From assembly GCF_003011885.1 (NCBI RefSeq), contig NZ_PXXO01000009.1, forward strand, positions 1 through 64,000: DNA of 64,000 bases. Reading direction: 5' to 3'. The notes beneath the pieces were generated by a model. It was not told where the DNA came from, searched no databases, and saw only the letters and a list, made by a program, of their open reading frames with translations. This DNA is from Cyanobium usitatum str. Tous. GTDB taxonomy: Bacteria; Cyanobacteriota; Cyanobacteriia; PCC-6307; Cyanobiaceae. This document shows positions 36,025 to 44,753 of the stretch, in pieces (the first letter of the stretch is position 1; each line of letters starts with the position of its first letter). The position numbers and the translations under genes were made by a program.

Positions 36025-36945
36025 TCAGGGGGAGCAGAGAAACTGCGGCCGCAACTCCTGGCTGCGATCGAGCACCTGCCGCAAGCCCTGCCAATCCCCC
36101 TGGCTCACCTGCTGCTCGAGAGCTTCCAGCTGCTGCCGGTAGACCGCCAGCGCCGCTAGCAGCGCCTCGCGGTTGCAGCGGGCCATCAGGGCACCCAACT
36201 CCGGATTGCCGCCGCCCACCCGGCTGGTGTCGGCAAAGCCGCTCGAAGCCAGGGCGCGCACTAGGCCGGCTAAATCCCCGGCGCCCGCAGCGCCAGCCCG
36301 ATCAGCCGCATGCAGCAAGGCGGCACCCACCAAAACCGGCAGGTGGGAGATCAGCGCCACCGCTTGGTCGTGCTCAGCGGCGCCGCAACTGAGCCAGTGG
36401 GCCCCCACAGCCTGGGCCAAGCCCTGAACCAACGCCAGCGCCTGCGGATCGGTAGCGGCAGCGGGGGTCGCCACCCAAGGGCGCCCGTGAAACAACCCGT
36501 GCTGGCCCGCCTCCACCCCCGCCTCAGCCGTACCGGCCATCGGATGACTAGCGACAAAACGGGGATGCAGGCCCTGCCAGAGCTCCAGCACCGGCGCCTT
36601 CACCGAACCCACATCGGTGATCACCGCCTGGGGTGGCAACGCCGCCACCAACTCCTGCGGCGGCTCCAGCAGCCGGTCTAGGGGCAGGGCCAGGACCACC
36701 AGGCTGCAGCCCGCCAGCACGGCGGGGTTGGTGCCCACCTCGGTGGCCAGGAGCCGCTGCCGGGCTCGCTCGGCGGTGGCCTCACGGTGCACTAAGGCAC
36801 GCACCTCCACGCCTTGGTGCTGCAGATCCAGCCCCAAGGAGCCGCCAATCAATCCCAAGCCCACGATCCCCACGGGCCCCTGCCGCCACGGATTGGCAGT
36901 GCTGTGAGCACGAGCCTGGGGGCTGGGCAAGGAATGGGGAGTCAT
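36025..36945 (-). CDS. tyrA: Prephenate/arogenate dehydrogenase
   Basis: A TyrA-type dehydrogenase (306 residues) for tyrosine synthesis. It shows the NAD(P) loop VGIVGLGLIGGSLGLDL, TDVGSVKAPVLELW, ASHPMAGTAEAGVEAGQHGLF, ALISHLPVLVGAAL and GFADTSRVGGGNPELG. Cyanobacterial TyrA uses NADP and prefers arogenate; this is family knowledge. It converges with crtD (6 bases apart) and diverges from the DinG-like gene. Confidence 0.95.
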   Translation of the reverse strand: MTPHSLPSPQARAHSTANPWRQGPVGIVGLGLIGGSLGLDLQHQGVEVRALVHREATAERARQRLLATEVGTNPAVLAGCSLVVLALPLDRLLEPPQELVAALPPQAVITDVGSVKAPVLELWQGLHPRFVASHPMAGTAEAGVEAGQHGLFHGRPWVATPAAATDPQALALVQGLAQAVGAHWLSCGAAEHDQAVALISHLPVLVGAALLHAADRAGAAGAGDLAGLVRALASSGFADTSRVGGGNPELGALMARCNREALLAALAVYRQQLEALEQQVSQGDWQGLRQVLDRSQELRPQFLCSP

Positions 36946-37004
36946 CGGGGCGCAGGAGCCATCCCGCCAGCTTCCTACGCTTTTGATCTGTTGGTTGGCT
37001 GGGA

Positions 37005-38441
37005 ATGCTCGAAGCCCGCGCCCATCAGCAACTCAAAGACCTATTGCGCCAGGAGGGCAGTGCTCCCTGGCCCCACCACCTCAGCCTCAGCCGCTTGGTG
37101 GCCCGCAGCCTGCGCCGCGGCGACCACACCCTGGTGCGACTAGCCCCAGGCAGCGAACCCAGCTGGTGGATCAGCCTGCTGGTACCCCTTGCCCTGAGCG
37201 AGTGCCCCCTGGCAATAGTGGTGGGCGAGGCCCAACGCCAACGGCTGCTACAGGTGGAGCTGCCCAGGCTGGCAAAGGCCGAACCAAGCATGGCCCTGCC
37301 CTGCTTCGAGGGCGACCGAGCACCAGAAGATGCCCGCGTCTGGTTGCTTAACCATCAACAGCTGGTGGCGGCCTGGCAAAAGGGGTGGCTGGGGGAGCGC
37401 CAACTGGTGATCCCGGAGGCGGAACAGCTCGACACCCTGCTGCGCCAAACCCTGGAGGTGGTGGTCACGCCCCAGCACTGGGACCAACTGCGGCGGGCCC
37501 AGCCCGCGGCCGAGTCCAGCCTGCTGAGCCTGCACCAACGGCTCAATCGCCGGGTGCTCAGCGCCCCCCACCGTCCCAACCAGCTGGTGGCCCTGGCCCC
37601 AGACGACGAAGCCCCCCTGCGCCATCTACTGCAGCTGCTAAGCCCCCTACCCGCGCCATGGCCCGACTGGCTGGCCGCCAAGGGCGAAGGCTGGACCAGC
37701 TGGGCCCAGCTGAATCCCCAACTGCTGCAATGGCAACTGCACCGCCACCCCCTCGAGCCCTTGGCGGTGCTGCGCGGCCTGCTGGAGCGGCGGGGTGCGG
37801 TGCTGCTGGGCCAACTTGCGCCGGGGAGTGAATTGGGGCTCCAGCCGGTTGTGGAGCTGAATCTCGGCGATGCGCCCCTTGCCGACCCCCTGCCCCTGTT
37901 TGCGCCGCTGCGCCAACCGCTGCCGAATAGCCCGAACTACGGACAGCACCTGCTCGAGCAAAGCCGACGCCTGATCCTTGGCCAAGCTGGGCTAACGGTC
38001 GTGCTGATCGATGACGACGCCCTGCGATTAGGACTGACCAGTGGGCTGGCAGCGGAATTCGGCAGTCGAGTAGTGCACGAGAGCACCGCGCCCGAAGGCA
38101 ATGGGGTGATTTGTGCACGCTGGTGCTGGTGGCTTGAGCAGCAGGCCCGGCTGCCACTGCCAAGCCAGATCGTGATCGCCCTGCTGCCGATCGCCAGCCT
38201 CGAAGATCCCCTCACCGCAGCGCGAGTAATGGCATTACGCCAAGGGGGGCGCGATTGGTTCCGAGAGGGCCTGTTGCCAGATGCCCTCACCCGTTTGCAG
38301 CTCGGTGTAGCGGGGCTTAGGCGCGAGGGCGCTGGCCGGCTGGCCGTACTGGATGGACGGCTGCGGGGGCGGAGCTGGGGCCGCCAGGTGCTTGCGGCCC
38401 TGGAACCCTGGATCAACCTGACCCGCTTACTGCCTCACTGA
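37005..38441 (+). CDS. Degenerate DinG/Rad3-like helicase homologue
   Basis: A 478-residue protein whose overall order resembles picocyanobacterial DinG-family ATP-dependent helicase-like proteins. The C-terminal LAVLDGRLRGRSWGRQVL matches the DinG motif VI region (DxR), and LRQGGRDWF precedes it. The expected Walker A sits at LVRLAPGSEPSWW (residues 43-55) without GKT/S, and motif II at VIPEAEQLD lacks DEAH. The Fe-S cluster Cys set of DinG is not visible. The protein is long, uninterrupted and conserved-looking, so it is probably a functional non-ATPase rather than a pseudogene. Confidence 0.72.
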   Translation: MLEARAHQQLKDLLRQEGSAPWPHHLSLSRLVARSLRRGDHTLVRLAPGSEPSWWISLLVPLALSECPLAIVVGEAQRQRLLQVELPRLAKAEPSMALPCFEGDRAPEDARVWLLNHQQLVAAWQKGWLGERQLVIPEAEQLDTLLRQTLEVVVTPQHWDQLRRAQPAAESSLLSLHQRLNRRVLSAPHRPNQLVALAPDDEAPLRHLLQLLSPLPAPWPDWLAAKGEGWTSWAQLNPQLLQWQLHRHPLEPLAVLRGLLERRGAVLLGQLAPGSELGLQPVVELNLGDAPLADPLPLFAPLRQPLPNSPNYGQHLLEQSRRLILGQAGLTVVLIDDDALRLGLTSGLAAEFGSRVVHESTAPEGNGVICARWCWWLEQQARLPLPSQIVIALLPIASLEDPLTAARVMALRQGGRDWFREGLLPDALTRLQLGVAGLRREGAGRLAVLDGRLRGRSWGRQVLAALEPWINLTRLLPH

Positions 38442-38479
38442 CGTGGGATTCTGGCTTCACCATCCAAGTAGCGGAGGCC

Positions 38480-38728
38480 ATGGGGGAAGCCAAGCGTCGC
38501 AGTATTCAGGGTCTGCCACCCAAGCTGGTTAAGCCAAAACGGCCAAAAGAAATTGACACCTCGCCACGCGTCGCAGCCTGGCTGCCCCTGACGCGCAGCC
38601 AGGCTGATCGCTTCGTCACCCTCACCACCAAAGGGGCCTGGATAGGCATCGGCGCCCTGGTGCTGTTCTGGCTGACGGTGCGTTTTATCGGCCCCGCAGC
38701 CGGCTGGTGGAACCTGTCCGACGGCTGA
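38480..38728 (+). CDS. DUF2839 domain membrane protein
   Basis: An 82-residue protein beginning MGEAKRRSIQGLPPKL, the hallmark of the cyanobacterial DUF2839 family. Its C-terminal half has one membrane helix (WIGIGALVLFWLTVRFIGP) and ends with WWNLSDG. The basic N-terminus suggests a cytosolic/stromal orientation. Function is unknown. It follows the DinG-like gene and precedes a DUF1815 gene. Confidence 0.85.
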   Translation: MGEAKRRSIQGLPPKLVKPKRPKEIDTSPRVAAWLPLTRSQADRFVTLTTKGAWIGIGALVLFWLTVRFIGPAAGWWNLSDG

Positions 38729-38781
38729 GCCGCGAAATCCTGAAGAAAAGATTAGGATCTTTATGAATCCGTCGGGTCGTC

Positions 38782-39171
38782 GTGTTCCCACGCTTAGCCG
38801 AGCAGTACAGATCTGTGGTTCACGACCTGGTGATGAGTCTTCAGGCTCTCGCCAAAAGCCTTCAAGACCGAGGCATTGCTGCCACCTGCTACGTCTGCGG
38901 TGATGGCCGGGATGGTCACGGGGCCTCCTTCGTCGCCAACCTCGACGCAAACCACATGGTGCGGTTTTTAGTTTCCGATTTCGGCATCAGCTGGGTGGAA
39001 TCCCGCGATGGCCACGAACTGGTGAAGTTGGAAGGAGCCGAAGCCATCCAGGAGCTACAGCGAGTCGCCCAGGTGCTCCAAAGCCCCGTAGCAGCCAAGG
39101 GATCGCGAGCTCAATCGCCAGCCAACCCGCCTAACCCCAACCAGCTCAAGGGAGCATTCACGCACCCTTGA
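38782..39171 (+). CDS. DUF1815 family protein
   Basis: A 129-residue small soluble protein. MFPRLAEQYRSVVHDLVMSL, ALAKSLQDRGIAATCYVCGD, FVANLDANHMVRFLVSDFG and ELVKLEGAEAIQELQ match the cyanobacterial DUF1815 pattern. The GTG start 38782 reproduces the family N-terminus; the ATG at 38833 would cut it. The last 25 residues are Pro/Asn-rich and not conserved, and the end lies in a hairpin shared with the convergent recA gene. Function is unknown. Confidence 0.85.
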   Translation: MFPRLAEQYRSVVHDLVMSLQALAKSLQDRGIAATCYVCGDGRDGHGASFVANLDANHMVRFLVSDFGISWVESRDGHELVKLEGAEAIQELQRVAQVLQSPVAAKGSRAQSPANPPNPNQLKGAFTHP

Positions 39172-39174
39172 GCT
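39143..39174. other. Perfect hairpin between convergent DUF1815 and recA
   Basis: A 10-bp perfect inverted repeat (AGCTCAAGGG / CCCTTGAGCT) with a 12-base loop spans the DUF1815 stop and ends 12 bases from the recA stop. No T-run follows on either side, so it may be a bidirectional terminator needing other factors, or an mRNA 3'-end stabiliser. Confidence 0.5.
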
Positions 39175-39186
39175 GGGACAAGCCGC

Positions 39187-40422
39187 TCAGCTAGCCACCA
39201 GCAACTCTTCGAGGCCATCGCCCGCTTCAGCGAGCCCTGATGCTGCAACAGCCGCCTTGGCAGCCGCGGCCAGGGGCTTCATGGAATTGGCGGTGACCTC
39301 TGAGCCCTCCTTCAGCTTTTGCCGAGTGAGTTGCTCAATCACCTCAGCCTGGGCTGGGTTTTGCTCCAACCAGGTGATCGTGTTGTCCCGGCCCTGACCA
39401 ATGTTGTCGCCCTCGTAGCTATACCAGGCACCTTTGCGGATCACCACACCGGTCTCCTCAGCCAGGTCGAGCAAACAGCCAAGGGTGCTGATGCCACGGC
39501 CAAACAGGATGTCGAATTCGGCGATCCGGAAGGGCGGGGCGACTTTGTTTTTTGCCACCTTCACCTTGGCGCGGATGCCGTACTCCTCGGTGCCCCGCTT
39601 GAGGGTCTGAATCCGGCGAATGTCCAAGCGCACCGATGCATAAAACTTGAGGGCGTTACCACCGGTGGTGGTTTCCGGATTGCCGTAGGTGACACCGATC
39701 TTCTGGCGCAGCTGGTTGAGGAAGATCACGGTGCAGCCGGATTTACCGATGTTGCCGGTGATCTTGCGCATGGCCTGGCTCATCAGGCGAGCCTGGGCAC
39801 CTACAGCCAGGTCCCCCATTTCACCTTCAATTTCAGCGCGGGGGGTCAAGGCCGCCACCGAGTCGATCACCACGATGTCTACGGCCGCTGAACGCACCAG
39901 CTGGTCGACAATCTCCAAGGCCATCTCACCGGTATCCGGTTGGGAGACCAGCAGGTTTTCAATGTCAACGCCAAGGGCAGCTGCATAAACGGGGTCGAGG
40001 GCATGCTCCGCATCCACAAAAGCGGCCACACCACCTCGCTTCTGCACCTCGGCAATGGCATGCAGCGTGAGGGTGGTCTTACCGGAACTCTCCGGCCCAT
40101 AGACCTCAACTACGCGACCCTTGGGATAGCCCCCACCCAGGGCCAGATCCAGGGTGAGAGCCCCAGTGCCGATGGTTTCCACCCGCATGCGGGACGCATC
40201 CCCCAGGCGCATGATCGAACCCTTGCCGAAATTACGCTCGATCTGATTCAAGACAAGCCCCAAGGCCTTGTCGCGCTCGGCGGCTGCCCGGCTATCGGCA
40301 GTCGAATTATTAGCTGAAGAGGCGGTAGCCGCAGAAGAGGCAGAAGCCGAAGCAGAACTGGCTGAGGCGCGGGAAGCAGGGGGCACGGAAGGGCTGGAGG
40401 AGGAGTTAGGGGTAGCGGGCAT
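39187..40422 (-). CDS. recA: Recombinase RecA
   Basis: RecA performs strand exchange and stimulates LexA self-cleavage. The 411-residue protein has Walker A GPESSGKT at 109-116, [66 protein letters not shown] and the C-terminal DNA-binding region. The first ~50 residues are a Ser/Ala/Asn low-complexity tail, longer than usual for RecA. ATG 40422 is chosen; the open frame continues to 40455. An SOS-box-like palindrome lies 173 bases upstream at 40595-40608. Confidence 0.98.
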   Translation of the reverse strand: MPATPNSSSSPSVPPASRASASSASASASSAATASSANNSTADSRAAAERDKALGLVLNQIERNFGKGSIMRLGDASRMRVETIGTGALTLDLALGGGYPKGRVVEVYGPESSGKTTLTLHAIAEVQKRGGVAAFVDAEHALDPVYAAALGVDIENLLVSQPDTGEMALEIVDQLVRSAAVDIVVIDSVAALTPRAEIEGEMGDLAVGAQARLMSQAMRKITGNIGKSGCTVIFLNQLRQKIGVTYGNPETTTGGNALKFYASVRLDIRRIQTLKRGTEEYGIRAKVKVAKNKVAPPFRIAEFDILFGRGISTLGCLLDLAEETGVVIRKGAWYSYEGDNIGQGRDNTITWLEQNPAQAEVIEQLTRQKLKEGSEVTANSMKPLAAAAKAAVAASGLAEAGDGLEELLVAS

Positions 40423-40594
40423 AACAGCAATCAAATGCGAAGGAACAGGCCGCAAAGACGCAAAGCAGGGCGGGGAGCGAGCCGTAAATCGGCATTACCC
40501 GCAGGCACGACCTCCAGGCAAACCGGAAGACGGCCATCCTGCGGCCTCTAAGCAGCAAGTGCCCCTAAAGCGGGCCGGCGTATCAATTACTTAT

Positions 40595-40608
40595 AGTACG
40601 AGCGTACT
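40595..40608. promoter_or_regulatory. Putative LexA (SOS) box upstream of recA
   Basis: The 14-base palindrome AGTACGAGCGTACT matches the cyanobacterial LexA consensus RGTACNNNDGTWCB except that the D position is C on both strands. On the minus strand it is followed by TATAAGTAATTG, so it overlaps a TACTAT -10-like element, as expected for repression. It lies 6 bases beyond the end of the convergent HAD gene and drives recA by inference. Confidence 0.7.
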
Positions 40609-40613
40609 CTAGC

Positions 40614-41402
40614 TCACTGGGGCCATTGCGCCAGGGGGGCAGCAAATAGCTCCGGCGTCAGCCAGCCGATGTCAGCCGGCAAAGCCTCAGCGTCCTGGGG
40701 GCACAAGTACCCCCAACTCACCAAAAAACACCGAACCGATGCCAAGCGGGAATCTGCCCGCACTGTTGCCAGCGTGGGGCGTCGGTCTTCGACAAACCAG
40801 AGCGGGCGCCCATGATCCAGCAGCTGGTGCAGCACCTCGGGCTTGCTGCCGTGCTCGTGGCCATAAAGGGCGGAAGGCTCTAGAGCCGCAGCCGCCAACA
40901 GCCTGGCCGCAAAAGCGGCGCCCTTGGTGGTGAGCACCATCCAGTCGGCCCCTTCCTGCCCCAAGCGCTGTAATCGCTCCTTCACCCCCGGGTAAAGCCT
41001 GTGGCGGGAAAGCCAGGCAGCAGGCGCTTCAGCGATGGCGGCATTGCGGACCTGCTCGAGCTGGCGCTGCAGCCGCTCCGGCTGCCACCCCCAACGGGCC
41101 AGAGCGGCAGGCAAGGCCCCGTCGTAATCGGCCAGCAACTCCTCCAGATTGAGATCCGGGCGGCCCAGCTCCGCTGCCATCAGCACCATCTCCCAACCCT
41201 TGTGAATCAGGGGCCGCAAGCTGGTGAAACCTGCCGGTGCCTGCTCGGGGAGCACCAGCTCTGGAGCCAGCTGCAGGGCCGCCGCCCGGGCCGACCACCA
41301 GTATTCGGGCATGCCATCCATCAACACCCCGTCGAAATCAAAAACGATCAAGGGGCCAGATTTAGCCCAAAAGCCAGTCGCAGCAGGGGGAGCGAAAGAC
41401 AT
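40614..41402 (-). CDS. HAD-superfamily hydrolase
   Basis: A 262-residue haloacid dehalogenase-type phosphatase. Motif I is IVFDFDGVLMDGMPE (nucleophile and acid Asp), with a helical cap, motif II Thr in WMVLTTKGAAFAARLL, motif III Lys in GSKPEVLHQLL, and motif IV WFVEDRRPTLATV. The substrate cannot be inferred; similar cyanobacterial proteins are annotated only as HAD family. ATG 41402. It lies 9 bases from the 3' end of tRNA-Gln on the same strand, so processing from one precursor is possible. Confidence 0.92.
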   Translation of the reverse strand: MSFAPPAATGFWAKSGPLIVFDFDGVLMDGMPEYWWSARAAALQLAPELVLPEQAPAGFTSLRPLIHKGWEMVLMAAELGRPDLNLEELLADYDGALPAALARWGWQPERLQRQLEQVRNAAIAEAPAAWLSRHRLYPGVKERLQRLGQEGADWMVLTTKGAAFAARLLAAAALEPSALYGHEHGSKPEVLHQLLDHGRPLWFVEDRRPTLATVRADSRLASVRCFLVSWGYLCPQDAEALPADIGWLTPELFAAPLAQWPQ

Positions 41403-41411
41403 GGATCAAAA

Positions 41412-41483
41412 CTGGGTCGCTAGGATTCGAACCTAGGAATGGCGGTACCAAAAACCGCTGCCTTACCGCTTGGCGACGACCCA
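41412..41483 (-). tRNA. tRNA-Gln (TTG)
   Basis: Minus strand: acceptor TGGGTCG pairing with CGACCCA, D-arm CGCCAAGCGGTAAGGC, anticodon stem GCGGT/ACCGC with loop TTTTGGT (anticodon TTG), and T-arm with GGTTCGAATC. The U1 at the acceptor end is typical of Gln tRNAs. CCA is not encoded. Confidence 0.95.
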
Positions 41484-41606
41484 ATGGCGCTCTGAAAGAG
41501 CTTGAACCAAACCTAACGGATGGGCTCAACCGGAAATTCCGGATACCAAGATAGTTACCCATAGCGCCCGGTCCTTCGTCAACCGCCGCAGCCACCGGCT
41601 CCTAGC

Positions 41607-43283
41607 TCAGACAGGAAATAGCCGCAGTCGCTGCTCCACACCGCGACCAAACACAGCGCTGCGTAGCCGGTAGCGATCAGCTAATTCCGCCTGCATCAAC
41701 CGCACCCTCTCGCTGCGGGGCAGCAGCTCTACGGGCTGGCCGTGGGGCAACACCACCTGTTCAACAGCCAGCCGGCATTCCTCCAGCCCGGCGAGTGCGT
41801 CATCGGCCTGGGCGCTGCAGGCAGCCACTGCGACTGGATCCTTTTGCGCCTGGCCCTCACGATGACGCTGGAGCAGCCGCTCTAGGGCGCGCTGCAGCTG
41901 GGGCGGGGCCGCCGACTTCAAGACCAAAATCGGCAGGCCCAGGTCCTGAGCCTGACGGCGCACATGGGGATCACGGCCGAGATGTTGGCGCAGGCTGAGT
42001 ACCGCGTCAGCCAGCTCGACACTGCCCACCAGCTCCACGGGCAACTGACGGGCCCGCACCACCTGCTCCAGCGGCCCCAGGCTGAGGCCCGCTCCGTACA
42101 CCCGCAACATCGCTGCCGCAGCTTCAACCGCTGGGAGCTCTGACGCCGCGTCAGCGTCCTCCAACTCGGGCAGGGGTGCGGCCGCCAGCCGTGGTCGCCC
42201 ATGGGGCCGCGGCGCCACCGCCTCCCTGGCAGCTGGGGCAGGCGCTGACTCAAGTTGCCGCTGCAGCTGCCCATCGGCGCCGAGCTCCCGAATCTCGGGG
42301 CGCCCCACCTGGCCCCGCAGCAGCATGTCCACCGTGCGTGCCACATCCCTGTGCACATGCCAACGATGGCGGCTGTGCATCTCAACCGCCATGGCAAAAG
42401 TGGGCTCGGCAGCCCTCTCCAACACGGTTTTCTGCGTGCGACGGCGGCGGGCCTCCTCATCGCCGAGCGTCACCGCCTGAATGCCACCCACCAAATCGGA
42501 GAGGGTGGGATTTTTAATCAAGTTTTCGATGGCATTGCCATGGGCCGTGGCCACGAGCATCACGCCACGCTCGGCAATGGTGCGAGCCGCCTGGGCTTCA
42601 AGCTCGGTGCCGATCTCGTCAATAACGATCACCTCGGGCATGTGGTTTTCCACGGCCTCGATCATCACCTGGTGCTGAAGCTCCGGCCGGGCTACCTGCA
42701 TGCGCCGGGCGCCGCCGATGGCGGGATGGGGAATGTCGCCATCCCCGGCGATTTCATTGCTGGTGTCAATCACCACCACCCGCTTGCCCAGGTCGTCGGC
42801 CAACACCCGGGCGATCTCGCGCAGGGCGGTGGTCTTGCCCACACCAGGGCGCCCCATCAACAGCAGCGACTCGCCGGAATCGAGCAGGTCGCGCACCATG
42901 GCCACTGTGCCAAACACTGCTCTGCCCACCCGGCAGGTGAGTCCCACGATCGTGCCGGTGCGGTTGCGGATCGCACTGATGCGATGCAGGGTGCGCTCAA
43001 TGCCGGCACGGTTGTCGCCGCCGAAGCTGCCTAATTTCTCCACCACTACAGCCAGGTCGGCGCGCTCCAGGGGCTGATTGCCCAGGGCGCTTACCTGGCC
43101 CGGATAGCGGGCCTCGGGCACCCGGCCCAGGTCGAGCACAACCTCCAGCAACTGCTCACGCGACTCGGCGGTCGCCAGGGCCGCCTGCACCACCTCAGGC
43201 AGCAGGGCCAGCAGGCGATCGAGGTCGTCGGTGACGCGCTGGGGGGCGATCAAAGCAGGGCTGGACAACGAATCGCAAGGCAC
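41607..43283 (-). CDS. ycf45: Ycf45-like AAA ATPase with R3H domain
   Basis: A 558-residue protein of the Ycf45/SpoIIIAA-like P-loop group. Walker A is SLLLMGRPGVGKTTALREIA, followed by VVVIDTSNEIAGDGDIPHP, MIEAVENHMPEVIVIDEIGTE (Walker B) and LVATAHGNAIENLIKNPTLSDL. The C-terminal ~60 residues form an R3H nucleic-acid-binding domain (RVRLMQAELADRYRL...VEQRLRLFP). A Pro/Ala-rich linker separates them. The role is unknown, and single-stranded nucleic acid binding is inferred from R3H. The GTG start overlaps the LdpA stop (TAGTG). Confidence 0.9.
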   Translation of the reverse strand: MPCDSLSSPALIAPQRVTDDLDRLLALLPEVVQAALATAESREQLLEVVLDLGRVPEARYPGQVSALGNQPLERADLAVVVEKLGSFGGDNRAGIERTLHRISAIRNRTGTIVGLTCRVGRAVFGTVAMVRDLLDSGESLLLMGRPGVGKTTALREIARVLADDLGKRVVVIDTSNEIAGDGDIPHPAIGGARRMQVARPELQHQVMIEAVENHMPEVIVIDEIGTELEAQAARTIAERGVMLVATAHGNAIENLIKNPTLSDLVGGIQAVTLGDEEARRRRTQKTVLERAAEPTFAMAVEMHSRHRWHVHRDVARTVDMLLRGQVGRPEIRELGADGQLQRQLESAPAPAAREAVAPRPHGRPRLAAAPLPELEDADAASELPAVEAAAAMLRVYGAGLSLGPLEQVVRARQLPVELVGSVELADAVLSLRQHLGRDPHVRRQAQDLGLPILVLKSAAPPQLQRALERLLQRHREGQAQKDPVAVAACSAQADDALAGLEECRLAVEQVVLPHGQPVELLPRSERVRLMQAELADRYRLRSAVFGRGVEQRLRLFPV

Positions 43284-44302
43284 TACGTACGTTCTAGCCA
43301 GGGATTAACAAGCTCCCGAGCCAGCCCCAGGGCAAGGGGGAAAAGCTCGGCATCGGCCAGCAAAGAGCGTCCCCGCCCCTGGGCCTCAAGTAGCAGGGGC
43401 TGCAACAGCCGGCGAGCCACGCCACCAAAGGCGACGCCAGCGATTCGATGCTGCAAGGGATAGCTAGTCAACTGAGGCAGCGTGTGAGCGTTGGTGCCCC
43501 CAGCCAGCTGCACGGGGCCGGGGGGAGCCTGGGGGAGCACGGCCGCAACCAACTTGACGGCCGCTCGGGCCGTACCCGCCCCCACATCACCACTCATCGG
43601 CCGGCCATCGAGCTGCCAGAGGGGACGAAAGCCGGCGCCGCGCAGCAGGCTGAAGCGCTGCCATAGCTCCGCCACCAGCGCAGCGGGCGATTGGGCTGTG
43701 CCCTCAAGACCCGCACTCACCGCCAGCCGCTGCAGCTGCACGCCACTGGCCCGCAGCTGGCCAACCCGCTCTGCAAAGGCCACGCCGCGACCGGGGTGGG
43801 TGTGGAGTTCCACCGCATCAGGGCGCAACTGCGCAAGCAGGGGAGGCACATCCGCCCCTGCCAGCACCTGACTCCGCTCCTCAATCAGTCCGTGGGGGCA
43901 GGCAGGCAGGCAGCGGCCACAGCCATAGCAGCGCTCCGCCAACACTCCTGGAGCGCCAGTAGCAGCAAGCCCGATGGCCAAGGCCGGACAAACCCGCTCA
44001 CAGGGGCGGGGGCAGGCCGGCGGGCAGCAGGCGGGGTCGAACCAAGCCTTACGGAAATGGGGATCGTCGCCATCGCTGAGGCTCAACATCAGCCAGGGGC
44101 GACTGGCGCCACGGGCTTCAGCCCAATCAATCCCTCGGCGGATCGCGGCCACTACAGCCGCATCTACCGCGCCATCTATGCAGTGCACACCGGCCAGAGA
44201 AAAAATGCCGCAGAGGTCTTCGATCCCAGCCAGATCCTGGTTGCTAGCCCCACAGATCAACTTGACCCAGCGGCCTGAGGCGAGAGCCTCCTCAGGCGTC
44301 AA
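43283..44302 (-). CDS. ldpA: LdpA, light-dependent period iron-sulfur protein
   Basis: LdpA is a redox-sensing iron-sulfur protein that sets circadian period in response to light in Synechococcus elongatus. The 339-residue protein has [21 protein letters not shown] and [15 protein letters not shown] at the N-terminus. Two Cys clusters follow: [14 protein letters not shown] (92-105) and the ferredoxin-like [12 protein letters not shown] (125-136), consistent with two [4Fe-4S] sites. [12 protein letters not shown] and [15 protein letters not shown] come later. Start TTG 44302 overlaps the ndhN stop by 11 bases; the frame is open to GTG 44377. Confidence 0.9.
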   Translation of the reverse strand: MTPEEALASGRWVKLICGASNQDLAGIEDLCGIFSLAGVHCIDGAVDAAVVAAIRRGIDWAEARGASRPWLMLSLSDGDDPHFRKAWFDPACCPPACPRPCERVCPALAIGLAATGAPGVLAERCYGCGRCLPACPHGLIEERSQVLAGADVPPLLAQLRPDAVELHTHPGRGVAFAERVGQLRASGVQLQRLAVSAGLEGTAQSPAALVAELWQRFSLLRGAGFRPLWQLDGRPMSGDVGAGTARAAVKLVAAVLPQAPPGPVQLAGGTNAHTLPQLTSYPLQHRIAGVAFGGVARRLLQPLLLEAQGRGRSLLADAELFPLALGLARELVNPWLERT

Positions 44303-44753
44303 GCAGCTGCTCAAGGGGCTGCCAGCGCAGTTCACGGGAACCGCCCATCTCCACCACAAGCTTGAGTCGAGTCTCACGCTGACAGTGGGAAATCAGGGAG
44401 CCCAATTCAGCCTGAGACAGAACCTGACCCTCCAACAACCACAGCAGGATCGGCTGCGTGCCCTCGAGCAAAGCCCCCAATTGGGGCATCACCCGCTGCA
44501 CCTCGCCCACGGCTGCGCCCCTGCCCACGCTCTGGTGACCCAGGTGGGGCGGACGCACACCGTGCAACTGCAAAAGAAAGGCCTCAGGATCACCAAGCCC
44601 CCGCGCCGATGTGAGCTGGGCGCGATAACCAACAGCCCGCATCCGGCGCATCAAGCGAGTCTCTGCGCCACCCTCAAGGGGTGCAAATAGGGCCAGAGCA
44701 CCGGCGCGCTCAAGGTCCTGGCGGAAACCGCGACCGGAGAGCAGCAGGGGCAT
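44292..44753 (-). CDS. ndhN: NAD(P)H-quinone oxidoreductase subunit N
   Basis: A 153-residue oxygenic-photosynthesis-specific subunit of the NDH-1 complex that drives cyclic electron flow at the thylakoid. Visible family sequence: [73 protein letters not shown] and [13 protein letters not shown]. It is the first gene of an ndhN-ldpA-ycf45 operon with overlapping ends. A 454-base region lies upstream, shared with rplC. Confidence 0.95.
   Translation of the reverse strand: MPLLLSGRGFRQDLERAGALALFAPLEGGAETRLMRRMRAVGYRAQLTSARGLGDPEAFLLQLHGVRPPHLGHQSVGRGAAVGEVQRVMPQLGALLEGTQPILLWLLEGQVLSQAELGSLISHCQRETRLKLVVEMGGSRELRWQPLEQLLDA

Noticed and set aside
37005-38441. DinG-like gene as a pseudogene
   Set aside because: The frame is complete with a normal start and stop and looks constrained; it is better described as a catalytically degenerate but intact gene.
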